Below, piece after piece: positions 25,481-37,900 of a stretch of DNA of 64,000 bases. Both the position numbers and the translations under genes were made by a program. The DNA comes from Liolophura sinensis (Eukaryota > Mollusca > Polyplacophora > Chitonida > Chitonidae): contig NC_088299.1 of NCBI RefSeq assembly GCF_032854445.1, positions 18,159,608 to 18,223,607 on the forward strand, given 5' to 3'. The notes beneath the pieces are model-generated. The model ran no database searches and was not told where the DNA came from. It saw only the letters and a program-made list of their open reading frames with translations. How positions within the stretch are numbered: the stretch's first letter is position 1; the number at the start of each line of letters is the position of its first letter.

Positions 25481-28400
25481 TCATTTTTATGGGTTTAAAA
25501 ATGTTTTGAGTGCTATAAAACTCATTCCTAAAGTTTAATGATTAACGTTCAGACTTTTAAAAATGATTTTTATACCTTTAAAAATATAGTATTCTGAAAA
25601 AAGGGACATAGAACTGTGTGTGTCATCAGCTTTGAATAGAAGGCTCACATTTAAAGCTTGAAAATGACTTTCAAGGCCTCAAAAAATATCACTTTTATTC
25701 ATATAAAAACGACTACATCTGATTTTTAAAAAGCATAAATAGCCCAATGACACCCCACAGGGAAACATACAAATTCCCTGTCCAAGGCCCTTACTGAACC
25801 TTCCCCCAACTGTGTGCCTTAGCATTAACAGACAGGTAGGAGACTGGAACACCTGTTAAGCATGACCATCATTTATACAGCTTGCTGTATTACAGTGTCA
25901 AATACTAATAAATGTTATGGCCATACACACATAGTCCTTGGGAAATTGTATGTCCCAGGGTCTTACAGTAACAATGAAGCCTCATCTGTTAATAAAATAT
26001 TTAACTTCGTTTAAATTCAGGGCATATATACCCTAAACGACCTCGAATTTCATCCACAAAAGTGCATTTTTACTAAACAATATTCCAGTTGAATATCATC
26101 CCATGTTCCAAACAAACCTCAAAACACCTTTCTAAAATCAACAGAACTCTTAGGATCAGGACAAATGCGCAAGTTAGTCACTGACAAAATTTATGGTCAT
26201 TTAGGGTAGTCTCAAGGCTGTACTTCACATTTACCTGACAAATGTACAAACTCTGTGCTGCAAAACCAGCAAGAGCTAGAATTGAGCAGTGACCTCATCT
26301 TATTTATCAGCCACCAATAAGACATGAAAAGGAACAACCTGTGACTCTTAGTTAAATGGTTCCTAACAGCCCCCAAGCTGAGATCATACAAAGAGTGCTT
26401 GCTCAGGGTATGAAACTTTTACCGTGTCAAACCACTCAACCAATGAATATCCAGCAGAAAATGTACATATTACATTTACCTAAATTGCCTACAATTTCAT
26501 GTTTTGCTAATTAATCCACTTTCTGTACCCTGGGTGAGAAATCATGTGAAATTTGATGTTATTACCTTGTAATCACAAATCAAATGTATATACTCACAGA
26601 GAATCAACCATCTTTACTAAGGTTTCTACAGCAGAGCTATCAGTTGGCGAAACAAAAAATAGAATTTGTACCACTGTATATAGCTGTGCCTTTTTCATAA
26701 CCAAACAAACACAATTAACTCTATTCTATTAATGTCTTTAAACCTTTATTGTCTTCTGCAAAACCTATAGGCTAGAGGATTGAGCAATCAGATAGGTACA
26801 TGTAGTCTGAGATCAACAGGTATACCCTGCATCAGCACCCAGATGGTCTGACATACATCTACAGGTAAATGTATACATAATAATGCTGATGACAACAGGT
26901 GGTAGTATTTTATTAAATGTCATCTCTGTTACACATTCACAATACACCCTGTTCTTATACCCAGACAACATCATTTAAGTTACAGGTGAATATCATGTCA
27001 GGATACTATTAAGCTGCTTTTACTTTCACTTTATGATACAATGTAAACTCTTTCACTGAAAAATATCTAAATTTATCCACAGCTGAAAATCTAATATGAT
27101 GGCATTGTAGCACAAATGTTCACCGACAGCCTAGAATGAAATCCTAGACACACAAGTTGTACTGTATTAATGTAATGGGGACACAGGGTCATATTGTTAT
27201 TAAAACAAGACTAATACACACACACACCTTGTTATACATACATGTATACAGGTCAACGATTACACAATGAGATTTCTCCATACTTTGAAGTAGGCTAATC
27301 CATACAAAATCATTCCCCGCTTTACTTTCCTGGCACAGAAAATAGTTTACAGCTGCCAGCTAGTAGATTTGTCCAGTGTAACTGTTATGCAATGGCTTAT
27401 AGATTAGGTTTCAGCAGAAACTGTAATGAACCATCACAGTCAAGCTAGTACATTTCATGAAGCATATAGCATGGCTAAATTGGAAATACATCCACTACAG
27501 TAGAATAAATCAGCTATTCACATCCAGCCACAAAATGCTGCCGGTTGCTTCGTTCAATTCACAGATCCACGTTTTCATAAACTGGACATGTAGTCTGGCT
27601 CCCAAAAGGATGAGCACCTAGCTATGCGTACACATGTATCTCCACGTAAAAACAAGCTACCAAAAACTACATATACAGTACATGCCATGCTTCAATAAGC
27701 CCCGGTTTTTGTTTTAAATCTAAATGTTATGGTCCATCCCCCTCCCCCAATAAAAATGATTATGTACTTATTACCGTATTTCACCTGAAGTTTGGCATTT
27801 TTCAAGTGACATACTGTGCTTGATTCTGATTGATCCCTCAACCTTAAAGTGTCCACAAGTGGGAAGTCTCTCAAGTTTCATTTAATTCTTATCAGAAAAA
27901 CATAAATGCTGGCCTCAGAAAGTATCATTTTAAAGTTTTTATGTGCTTGACAGCACTTTTAAGTGACCAAACTTTAGGTGAAACATGGTGATCATTTACA
28001 ATACACATGTTATGTCCTATCTCATTAGAAGTGCAACGACAGCAGTTACATATAACATTCAAATAAATGCATCTTTACATGACAGCAAACAAGGAGAATA
28101 TATCCACCTTTACAAATATGTAAACCACTTATTTGACTATTGTCTCTGTGATACTGACTTGAGAATCAACTGAATCTTGGTCAGGTCAGGTATGAATGTC
28201 TCAAATCCACATGTCATGGTATCAAATACACATTCATTTTGCTGTATGATGAAGTATTTTCTGCTGAGAAAAATGCTAACAAGAGTGGCAGAGAACAGAC
28301 CAAAACCTAACTGCTGATCTTAAACTGGAGAAGGCCTAAATACTGAGTCAGGTAAATGTTGTCTGTTATTTTGATGTAACAATCACTCTTCACAGTTAAT

Positions 28401-29123
28401 CACTACCTCAGAATCCCATATGTAAGGTTACCATTTTGCAGCTTATGCTAATATACTCCATCTTGTAAAGTGATATCACAACAAAACATAGTACACTACA
28501 GCAATACAGTAAAACCTCAATGATTGCTAACAACTTGCTAAATGATAAACTGAAATATTCGCAACTTGCTTCAGTTACATAATGCAGGAAATCTGCCCAC
28601 ATTGCCCCCTTCTTACTACAGGGTACTTGCTGCACTTTATCCAGATGAGACTGTATTAGCTTATGCAGACCACACGCACCTCAGGCAAACCTACTTCACA
28701 TCTACAGTAATACATACACACATGTAACTACTTTATACTGTTTAAACGATTTTGGCAAGCTGCATTGGCAAATATTATATATAGGTTATAAAATAAATGT
28801 TGTTTGTGTGTATTCCCACTTTTATGAATACAAGACTTAAATTGGATGGCAATATCTGTATGCATACTCTATATTTGTGTAATTAATTATAATGACAAAG
28901 AACCAAGCAGAGGTTATTTTACTGCAGTACAGTGAGCAGATTATAAGAAAAGCAAAAGGTGCAGAAAAATGAACACAACATTCTGCCAAAGACAAAATTT
29001 GAAGTAAATATCTAATTCATGACAGAAAAAGGAAAAAAGGTATAATAGAAACTAAATTTGACAACTTAAGTGAGAAAAATCACCTTATCTCTTCATATCT
29101 CTCCGATCAAACCAGTTATATTT

Positions 29124-29265
29124 TTATGGTTTTACAACAAGTGTTGCAAATCCATCCACACTTTTCATCTGTCGAGAGTTAAAGCTGACCAGAAGTTGAC
29201 GTTCACCTGTCCGGAATGGTGTCAGTCTCACCCGGGCTCGCAATGTTCCATTTGGTGGTAAATTC
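29124..29265 (-). CDS. Second copy of transglutaminase terminal exon (16')
   Basis: Duplicate of exon 16 with intact acceptor TTTTCAG|GAA, full reading frame and TAA. It differs from the proximal copy by one base in 142, changing TPFRAGE to TPFRTGE (residue 742 Ala to Thr). It could serve as an alternative last exon spliced from exon 15, or be an unused relic of the tandem duplication. No complete upstream exon 15 accompanies it. Confidence 0.6.
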
Positions 29266-29760
29266 CTGAAAATCAACAATAATAATTTTTCATAATTTTA
29301 TAATAAATCCTGAAGATGAAACCACCATTTCCACATAAATTTACATGCATCAAACTTTATTTCATAGATACATAGACCAAGAAAAATTTCATTAAATCTT
29401 ACACTTAATCACTCTCACAAACGGTTCTGCCAGGGGGAGATAATTTTTATGCAGACTAAGGGAGACAACTCTGTATATAGCCACATGTTGCCAAATCTAT
29501 AACTATGAGGCAGTCAAAAAATCAATACCAGAGAATCAATACTTTAATGTGACTGCTGTCAACTTTAGACACGTGAGCAAAAGATGGCTCATTTTAAAAC
29601 TCCACAAAACTTCAGCTGCTTGTTGGAAAATTCATTAAAGAGAAAAACATATAAACCCATTGCACGTATGGTCTGTATATGGTGGCTAAAATCCTAGGAC
29701 TGTAGAAGTATGTGGCTCTTTCATGCATCTTCTTACTATATTATCAGGTAATATTAGGAA

Positions 29761-29833
29761 GCCTCCATAGCTCAGTGGTTAGAGCACTGGTCTTGTAAAC
29801 CAGGGGTCGAGAGTTCGATCCTCTCTGGGGGCT
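29761..29833 (+). tRNA. tRNA-Thr (TGT anticodon), copy 1
   Basis: 73 nt, full cloverleaf: acceptor GCCTCCA/TGGGGGC with one G-T pair, D arm GCTC/GAGC, anticodon arm CTGGT-CTTGTAA-ACCAG giving anticodon TGT (reads ACA), T arm GAGAG-TTCGATC-CTCTC, discriminator T. A T5 run follows about 25 nt later as Pol III terminator. Antisense to the transglutaminase. Confidence 0.93.
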
Positions 29834-30266
29834 AGACAATGTCTGTTGTCTGAACTTTTTCTTTTATTAATTTTTTTAAACTCCCATCTGTGCTCTATCG
29901 ATACTAAAACACTATCAGTCATGAATCAATATTAAACCACATAAAACAAAAAAAAAATATTACAAAAAACTTTAACTTTGAACTCAAAAGTTGTACTAAA
30001 GAAAACGCTAATGAAATGGTAATATATCAAATAATCTGCAAGTTGCTTACTATAGCAATACTGCAATATTTCTGACAATGAACTATAGGGTAAAAATGTT
30101 TTTATTTTAAAATGTCATGAAAGAAATGCTGCTTGTTGGGAAATTCATTAAAGAGAAAAACATATAAACCTATTGTACGTATGGTCTGTATATGGTGGCT
30201 AAAATCCTAGGACTGTAGAAGTATGTGGCTCTTTCATGCATCTTCTTATTATATTATCAGAGATTA

Positions 30267-30339
30267 GCCTCCATAGCTCAGTGGTTAGAGCACTGAACTT
30301 GTAAACCTTGGGTTGAGAGTTCAATCCTCTCTGGGGCCT
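30267..30339 (+). pseudogene. Decayed tRNA-Thr copy
   Basis: Same 73 nt frame as the intact copies, but the anticodon stem is destroyed (CTGAA against ACCTT), the acceptor has a C-C mismatch and the T loop has TTCAATC. The TGT anticodon remains. Likely a tRNA pseudogene. A T-rich run follows. Confidence 0.85.
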
Positions 30340-30794
30340 ACACAACATGAATGGTATGAATTTTTTTTTTTCTTTTGAACTCTCAACTCTGCCTTTTCCA
30401 TGCAAGAACACAAATAGTAGTGAATCATTATTGAACCATTTACCATGATATTTTTTTTTTTTGCCAAGCAAATTACAGACTGGATAAAATCTGCCTATGG
30501 GTCACTGGCTTTAAAAAACGTGAGATACCTTAATCTAGAATGATAATATTTCTGATAATAAACTACAGAGTAAATAATCTTAATCTGAATTGTCCTGACA
30601 AACATCGTCTGACATATAGCTTCCTCAGCTTAAGCAACATCTGGCTTCTTCATTGTTTTCCACCCACAAATTTCAACACAACATATTTCTTGAAACACTT
30701 GACAAACAAATATACCTCCATGCATGCTCTTTTTCTGGTAAGATACAAGCTACATGTAGAACTCAACTATCAAGGTAAAGTATGTGATACTGAC

Positions 30795-30865
30795 TGTAGC
30801 TGGAAGTCTGTGGGTTTCTGCAGCCCCGGTCCCTCCACTGTGAGGACGCAGTCAGTCAGGGTTTG
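30795..30865 (-). pseudogene. Truncated copy of transglutaminase exon 15
   Basis: The last ~68 bases of exon 15 (encoding roughly [14 protein letters not shown] onward) with the donor ACA|GTCAGT intact. Homology stops inside the exon at about 30862, where the sequence changes to unrelated DNA, so there is no acceptor. This marks the duplication breakpoint inside a coding exon. Confidence 0.85.
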
Positions 30866-33800
30866 AGGCCTACTGGGGTAAGCCCCAGTCAGAGTCTGGG
30901 TAAGTGGGCCTCCATGAAAAAAATTTCACAGGGGCCCACTTTCACATAGGCCCACTTTCACAGAGGCCCACATGTATACTGAGAGTACTGTATCTACCTT
31001 TACATGACTCACATCAACTTTGAATAAAAGGCTCACATTTAAAGCTTAAAAATGATTTTCAAGGCCTCAAAAATCACTTTTATACATTTGAAAACAACTA
31101 CATCTGAGGCCCTTACTGAACCTTCCCCCAACTGTGTGCCTTAGCATTAACAGACAGGTAGGACACTGGAACACCTGTTAAGCATGACCATCATTTATAC
31201 AGCTTGCTGTATTATAGTGTCAAATACTAATAAATGTTATGGCCATACACATGTGGTACTGTTTTTGTTTTGTTTTTTGTTGCATGCATTTTGTTTTCTA
31301 CATAAGAAAAAATACATTACAAGTGTAACTAAAGTCATCATTTATAAAGTCTTTTTCTCAGCATAGATATGATAAGATGGTGGCTGGAAACTCATGCATA
31401 TGAGCATATATGGTTTTACAAGAGTGGTGCTGAAAAATTATCAAGTGTCAATGTGGGTGCATACATGAAGAATGTGGTTTAAAACAGGTATCGTGACAGT
31501 GGTTGAAAACTGACCTTCATATTAAGGCCGTTTACTCTTCTGTTTAATCTAAACTTGTATGCTGAAAAGAACTCTTCCAAACAGTTCTGAACACATTTGA
31601 TATATGACATTACATGATAGCCCTAAGGAAATTGTATGTCCCAGGGTCTTACAGTAACAATGAAGCCTCATCTGTTAATAAAATATTTAACTTCGTTTAA
31701 ATTCAGGGCATATATACCCTAAATGACCTCAAATTTCATCCACAAAAGTGCATTTTTACTAAAGAATAATCCAGTTGAATATCAACCTATGTTCCAAACA
31801 AACCTCAAAACACCTTTCTAAAATCAACAGAAGTCTTAGGATCAGGACAAATGCGCAAGTTAGTCACCAACAAAATTTATGGTCATTTAGGGTAGTCTCA
31901 AGGCTGTACTTCACATTTACCTGACAAATGAACAAACTCTGTGCTGCAAAACCAGCAAGAGCTAGAATTGAGCAGTGACCTCATCTCATTTATCAGCCAC
32001 CAATCAGAAATGAAAAGGAACAACCTGTGACTCTTAGTTAAATGGTTCCTAACAGCCCCCAAACTGAGCTCATACTAAGAGTGCTTGCTCAGAGTAGAAA
32101 ATTTTTATGCTGTCAAACCACTCAACCAATGAATATCCAGCAGAAAATGTACATATTACATTTACCTAAATTGCCTACAATTTCATGTTTTGCTAATTAA
32201 TCCACTTTCTGTACCCTGGGTGAGAAATCATGTGAAATTTGATGTTATTACCTTGTAATCACAAATCAAATGTATATACTCACAGAGAATCAACCATCTT
32301 TACTAAGGTTTCTACAGCAGAGCTATCAGTTGGCGAAACAAAAAATAGAATTTGTACCACTGTATATAGCTGTGCCTTTTTCATAACCAAACAAACACAA
32401 TTAACTCTATTCTATTAATGTCTTTAAACCTTTATTGTCTTCTGCAAAACCTATAGGCTAGAGGATTGAGCAATCAGATAGGTACATGTAGTCTGAGATC
32501 AACAGGTATACCCTGCATCAGCACCCAGATGGTCTGACATACATCTACAGGTAAATGTATACATAATAATGCTGATGACAACAGGTGGCAGTATTTTATT
32601 AAATGTCATCTCTGTTACACATTCACAATACACCCTGTTCTTATACCCAGACAACATCATTTAAGTTACAGGTGAATATCATGTCAGGATACTATTAAGC
32701 TGCTTTTACTTTCACTTTATGATACAATGTAAACTCTTCCACTGAAAAAAATCTAAATTTAGCCACAACTTAAAATCTAATATGATGGCATTGTAGCACA
32801 AATATTCAGGGACAGCCTACAATAAAATCCTAGACACACAAGTTGTACTGTATTAATGTAGCGGGGACATAGGGTCACATTGCTATTAAAACAAGACTAA
32901 TACACACACACCTTGTTATACATACATGTATACAGGTCAACAATTACACAATGAGATTTCTCCATACTTTGAAGTAGGCTAATCCATACAAAATCATTCC
33001 CCGCTTTACTTTGCTGGCACAGAAAATAGTTTACAGTTGCCAGCTAGTAGATTTGTCCAGTGTAACTGTTATGCAGTGGCTTATAGATTAGGTTTCAGCA
33101 GAAACTGTAATGAACCATCACAGTCAAGCTAGTACATTTCATGAAGCATATAGCATGGCTAAATTGGAAATACATCCACTACAGTAGAATAAATCACCTA
33201 TTCACATCCAGCCACAAAATGCTGCCGGTTGCTTCGTTCAATTCACAGATCCACGTTTTCATAAACTGGACATGTAGTCTGGCTCCCAAAAGGATGAGCA
33301 CCTAGCTATGTGTACACATGTATCTCCACGTAAAAACAAGCTACCAAAAACTACATATACAGTACATGCCATGCTTCAATAAGCTCCGGTTTTTGTTTTA
33401 AATCTAAATGTTATGGTCCATCCCCCTCCCCCAATAAAAATGATTATGTACTTATTACCTTATTTCACCTGAAGTTTGGCATTTTTCAAGTGACATACTG
33501 TGCTTGATTCTGACTGATTCATCAACCTTAAAGTGTCCACAAGTGGGAAGTCTCTAAACTTTCATTTGATTCTTATCAGAAAAACATAAATGCTGGCCTC
33601 AGAAAGTATCATTTTAAAGTTTTTATGTGCTTGACAGTGCTTTTAAGTGACCAAACTTTAGGTGAAATATGGTGATCATTTACAATACACATGTTATGTC
33701 CTATCTCATTAGAAGTGCATCGACAGCAGTTACATATAACATTCAAGTAAATGCATCTTTACATGACAGCAAACAAGGAGAATATATCCACCTTTACAAA

Positions 33801-34800
33801 TATGTAAACCACTTATCTGACTATTGTCTCTGTGATACTGACTTGAGAATCAACTGAATCTTGGTCGGGTCAGGTATGAATGTCTCAAATCCACATGTCA
33901 TGGTATCAAATACACATTCATTTTGCTGTATGATGAAGTATTTTCTGCTGAGAAAAATGCTAACAAGAGTGGCAGAGAACAGACCAAAACCTAACTGCTG
34001 ATCTTAAACTGGAGAAGGCCTAAAATACTGAGTCAGGTAAATGTTGTCTGTTATTTTGATGTAACAATCACTCTTCACAGTTAATCACTACCTCAGAATC
34101 CCATATGTAAGGTTACCATTTTGCAGCTTATGCTAATATACTCCATCTTGTAAAGTGATATCACAACAAAACATAGTACACTACAGCAATACAGTAAAAC
34201 CTCAATGATTGCTAACAACTTGCTAAATGATAAACTGAAATATTCGCAACTTGCTTCAGTTACACAATGCAGGAAATCTGCCCACATTGCCCCCTTCTTA
34301 CTACAGGGTACTTGCTGCACTTTATCCAGACGAGACTGTATTAGCTTATGCAGACCACACGCACCTCAGGCAAACCTACTTCACATCTACAGTAATACAT
34401 ACACACATGTAACTACTTTATACCGTTTAAACGATTTTGGCAAGCTGCATTGGCAAATATTATATATAGGTTATAAAATAAATGTTGTTTGTGTGTATGC
34501 CCACTTTTATGAATACAAGACTTAAATTGGATGGCAATATCTGTATGCATACTCTATATTTGTGTAATTAATTATGATGACAAAGAACCAAGCAGAGGTT
34601 ATTTTACTGCAGTACGGTGAGCAGATTATAAGAAAAGCAAAAGGTGCAGAAAAATGAACACAACATTCTGCCAAAGACAAAATTTGAAGTAAATTCATGA
34701 CAGAAAATGGAAAAAAGGTATAACAGAACTAAATTTGACAACTTAAGTGAGAAAAATCACCTTATCTCTTCATATCTCTCCGATCAAACCAGTTATATTT

Positions 34801-34942
34801 TTATGGTTTTACAACAAGTGTTGCAAATCCATCCACACTTTTCATCTGTCGAGAGTTAAAGCTGACCAGAAGTTGACGTTCACCTGCCCGGAATGGTGTC
34901 AGTCTCACCCGGGCTCGCAATGTTCCATTTGGTGGTAAATTC
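34801..34942 (-). CDS. TGM: Transglutaminase terminal exon 16 (proximal copy, stop codon)
   Basis: Residues 723-769 and [22 protein letters not shown], then [28 protein letters not shown]. Acceptor GATTTTCAG|GAA. The final strand matches the usual family C terminus (ending in a conserved V-x-G-F/Y strand). A second near-identical copy lies at 29124-29265. No close AATAAA was seen on the minus strand just below; one appears near 32594. Confidence 0.93.
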
Positions 34943-37900
34943 CTGAAAATCAACAATAATAATTTTTCATAATTTTATAATAAATCCTGAAGATGAAACC
35001 ACCATTTCCACATAAATTTACATGCATCAAACTTTATTTCATAGATACAGAGACCAAGAAAAATTTCATTAAATGTTACACTTAATCACTCTCACAAACG
35101 GTTCTGCCAGGGGGAGATAATTTTTATGCAGACTAAGGGAGACAACTCTGTATATAGCCACATGTTGCCAAATCTATAACTATGAGGCAGTCAAAAAATC
35201 AATACCAGAGAATCAATACTTTAATGTGACTGCTGTCAACTTTAGACACGTGAGCAAAAGATGGCTCATTTTAAAACTCCACAAAACTTCAGCTGCTTGT
35301 TGGAAAATTCATTAAAGAGAAAAACATATAAACCCATTGCACGTATGGTCTGTATATGGTGGCTAAAATCCTAGGACTGTAGAAGTATGTAGCTCTTTCA
35401 TGCATTTTCTTACTATATTATCAGGTAATAGTAGGAAGCCTCCATAGCTCAGTGGTCAGAGCACTGGTCTTGTAAACCAGGGGTCGAGAGTTCGATCCTC
35501 TCTGGGGGCTAGACAATGTCAGTTGTCTGAACTTTTTCTTTTATAAATTTTTTTAAACTCCCATCTGTGCTCTATCGATACTAAAACACTACCAGTCATG
35601 AATCAATTTAATAACCACATAAAACAAAAAAAAAATTTTACAAAAAACTTTAACTGTGAACTCAAAAGTTCTACTAAAAAAACTCCTAATGAAATGGTAA
35701 TATATAAAATAATCTGAAAGTTGCTCACCATAGCAATACTGCAATATTTCTAACAATGAACTGTAGAGTAAAAATATTTTTATTTTAAAATGTCATGAAA
35801 GTCAAGCACTATTAGGAAGCCTCCATAGCTCAGTGGTTAGAGCACTGGTCTTGTAAACCAGGGGTCGAGAGTTCGATCCTCTCTGGGGGCTAGACAATGT
35901 CAGTTGTCCGAACTTTTTTCTTCTTTTATTTATTTTTTTAAACTCCCATCTGTGCTCTATCAATAATAAAACACTGCTAGTCATGAATCAATATTAAACC
36001 ATGTCAAAAAAAAAAACACAAAAAAACAAAAATATTACAAAAAACTATAACTGTGAACTCAAAAGTTCTACTAAAAAAACTCCTAATGAAATGGTAATAT
36101 ATAAAATAATCTGAAAGTTGCTTACCACTGCAATACTGCAATATTTCTAACAATGAACTGTAGAGTAAAAATATTTTCATTTTAAAATGTCATGAAAGTC
36201 AAGCACTATCAGGAAGCCTCCATAGCTCAGTGGTTAGAGCACTGGTCTTGTAAACCAGGGGTCGAGAGTTCGATCCTCTCTGGGGGCTAGACAATGTCAG
36301 TTGTCTGAACTTTTTCTTTTATTTATTTTTTTTAAACTTCCATCTGTGCTCTATCGATACTAGAACACTACCAGTCATGAATCAATATTAAACCACATAA
36401 AACAAAAAAAAATATTACAAAAAACTTTAACATTGAACGCAAAAGTTGTACTAAAGAAAATGCTAATGAAATGGTAATATATAAAATAATCTGCAACTTG
36501 CTCACTATAGCAATACTGCAATATGTCTGACAATGAACTGTAGAGTAAAAATATTTTTATTTTAAAATGTCATGAAAGTCAAGCACAATCAGGAGGCCTC
36601 CATAGCTCAGTGGTTAGAGCACTGGTCTTGTAAACCAGGGGTCGAGAGTTCGATCCTCTCTGGGGGCTAGACAACATGAATTGTCCTTTTTTTTCTCCTT
36701 GTTTAACTGTCAACTGTGCCTTTTCAATACCTTATACAAGAACACAAATAGTATTGAACCATGTACCATGATACTTTTTTTTTTGTCAAGCAAATTACAG
36801 ATTGGATAAAATCTGCCTATGGGTCACTGGCTTTAAAAAAACGTGAGATACCTCAATCTAAAATGATAGTATATGATAGTAAATGCTAATATTTCTGATA
36901 ATAAACTACAGAGTAAATAATCTTAATCTGAATTGTCATGACAAACATCGTCTGACATACGGCTTCCTCAGCTTAAGCAACATCTGGCTTCTTCATTGTT
37001 TTCCACCCACAAATTTCAACACAACATATTTCTTGAAACACTTGACAAACAAATATACCTCCATGCATGCTCTTTTTCTGGTAAGATACAAGCTACATGT
37101 AGAACTCAACTATCAAGGTAAAGTATGTGATACTGACTGTAGCTGGAAGTCTGTGGGTTTCTGCAGCCCCGGTCCCTCCACTGTGAGGACGCAGTCAGTC
37201 AGGGTCTGGGGCAGGGAGTTGAGGAAAGACACCTCCACTTCTACCGACTGTCCCAGCTTGACCTCAGACGGTACCTGTCAGGTGTTAGAAAACCACTCAC
37301 CATTCACTACAAGTGCACCACAGATCTGTCACAATTGTGTGTCACGAACAGTAGTCACAAAGATTCAAGGTTCTTAAGTGGAAAAGATACACTTGAGCCC
37401 ATGCGATCAGAAGGCAATCTTACACTAAAGTCATTCTGTCAAATGACTCTAAAATTGTTATTTCTTATGTTATAAGATCCAAATTTTGCTTAAAATTGTA
37501 AATTCTGAGTAAGTTATTATATAACACATTTCAGATAAAAGAAGGGAAAGTTTATTGAGTGCTCAGGACTGCAGATCATTATTTGTGATCAGTTATTATC
37601 GAGTACTTCAATTAAATGAAGAAAACATGATCAAACTGTTGTACTAGTTACATTTATGTAAATGGATAGCATCTAGTAGAAGTGTAAATGTAGGTATAGT
37701 CATCAGCTGCAACTGTACAAAAGGGTGATAAAACAAAGGCCAGTCCAAACAGTGCTTGTTCAATTCCACTGAACTTTCACCAGCCTAGCGATATTAATGG
37801 AGTACTGACCATTACTGACCAGAATAAGTATATTGTACATGAGATACCTTGATATCCAAGGTGGGCTTAACCAGTCTGAATGTATCAACTTCTGTGTACA

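Larger units (their letters stand above)
25624..30865. repeat. Segmental duplication, distal copy (A)
   Basis: About 5.2 kb nearly identical to 31012-37205, in direct orientation. It holds the exon 15 fragment, exon 16', one intact tRNA-Thr and a decayed one. Relative to copy B it lacks about 370 bp matching 31253-31619 and has fewer tRNA units. Only scattered substitutions are seen over long stretches (for example 26440-28900), implying a recent event. Otherwise non-coding; the short open frames in it are repeated in the other copy without coding signature. Confidence 0.92.
35290..36720 (+). repeat. Tandem array of ~385 bp tRNA-Thr units in intron 15
   Basis: Four units with starts 381, 397 and 380 bp apart, each a tRNA-Thr plus trailer and A/T-rich spacer including GCAATACTGCAATAT and AATGTCATGAAAG. 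It lies inside intron 15 of the transglutaminase, transcribed oppositely. Copy A of the segmental duplication has only two units, so the array has changed size since duplication. Confidence 0.9.
31012..37205. repeat. Segmental duplication, proximal copy (B)
   Basis: Direct tandem partner of 25624-30865. Contains the end of exon 15, exon 16 and the tRNA-Thr array. A spacer of about 150 bp (30866-31011), with AGGCCCACTTTCACA repeated three times, separates the copies. Extra sequence 31253-31619 is either an insertion here or a deletion in copy A. Confidence 0.92.

Noticed and set aside
35802..35984. Minus-strand 60-codon frame containing [19 protein letters not shown]
   Set aside because: Antisense translation of a tRNA-Thr gene; a known kind of false protein. 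The same applies at 30199-30471.
36883..37377. 164-codon plus-strand frame
   Set aside because: Antisense to transglutaminase exon 15, and its N-terminal part is duplicated intron DNA.
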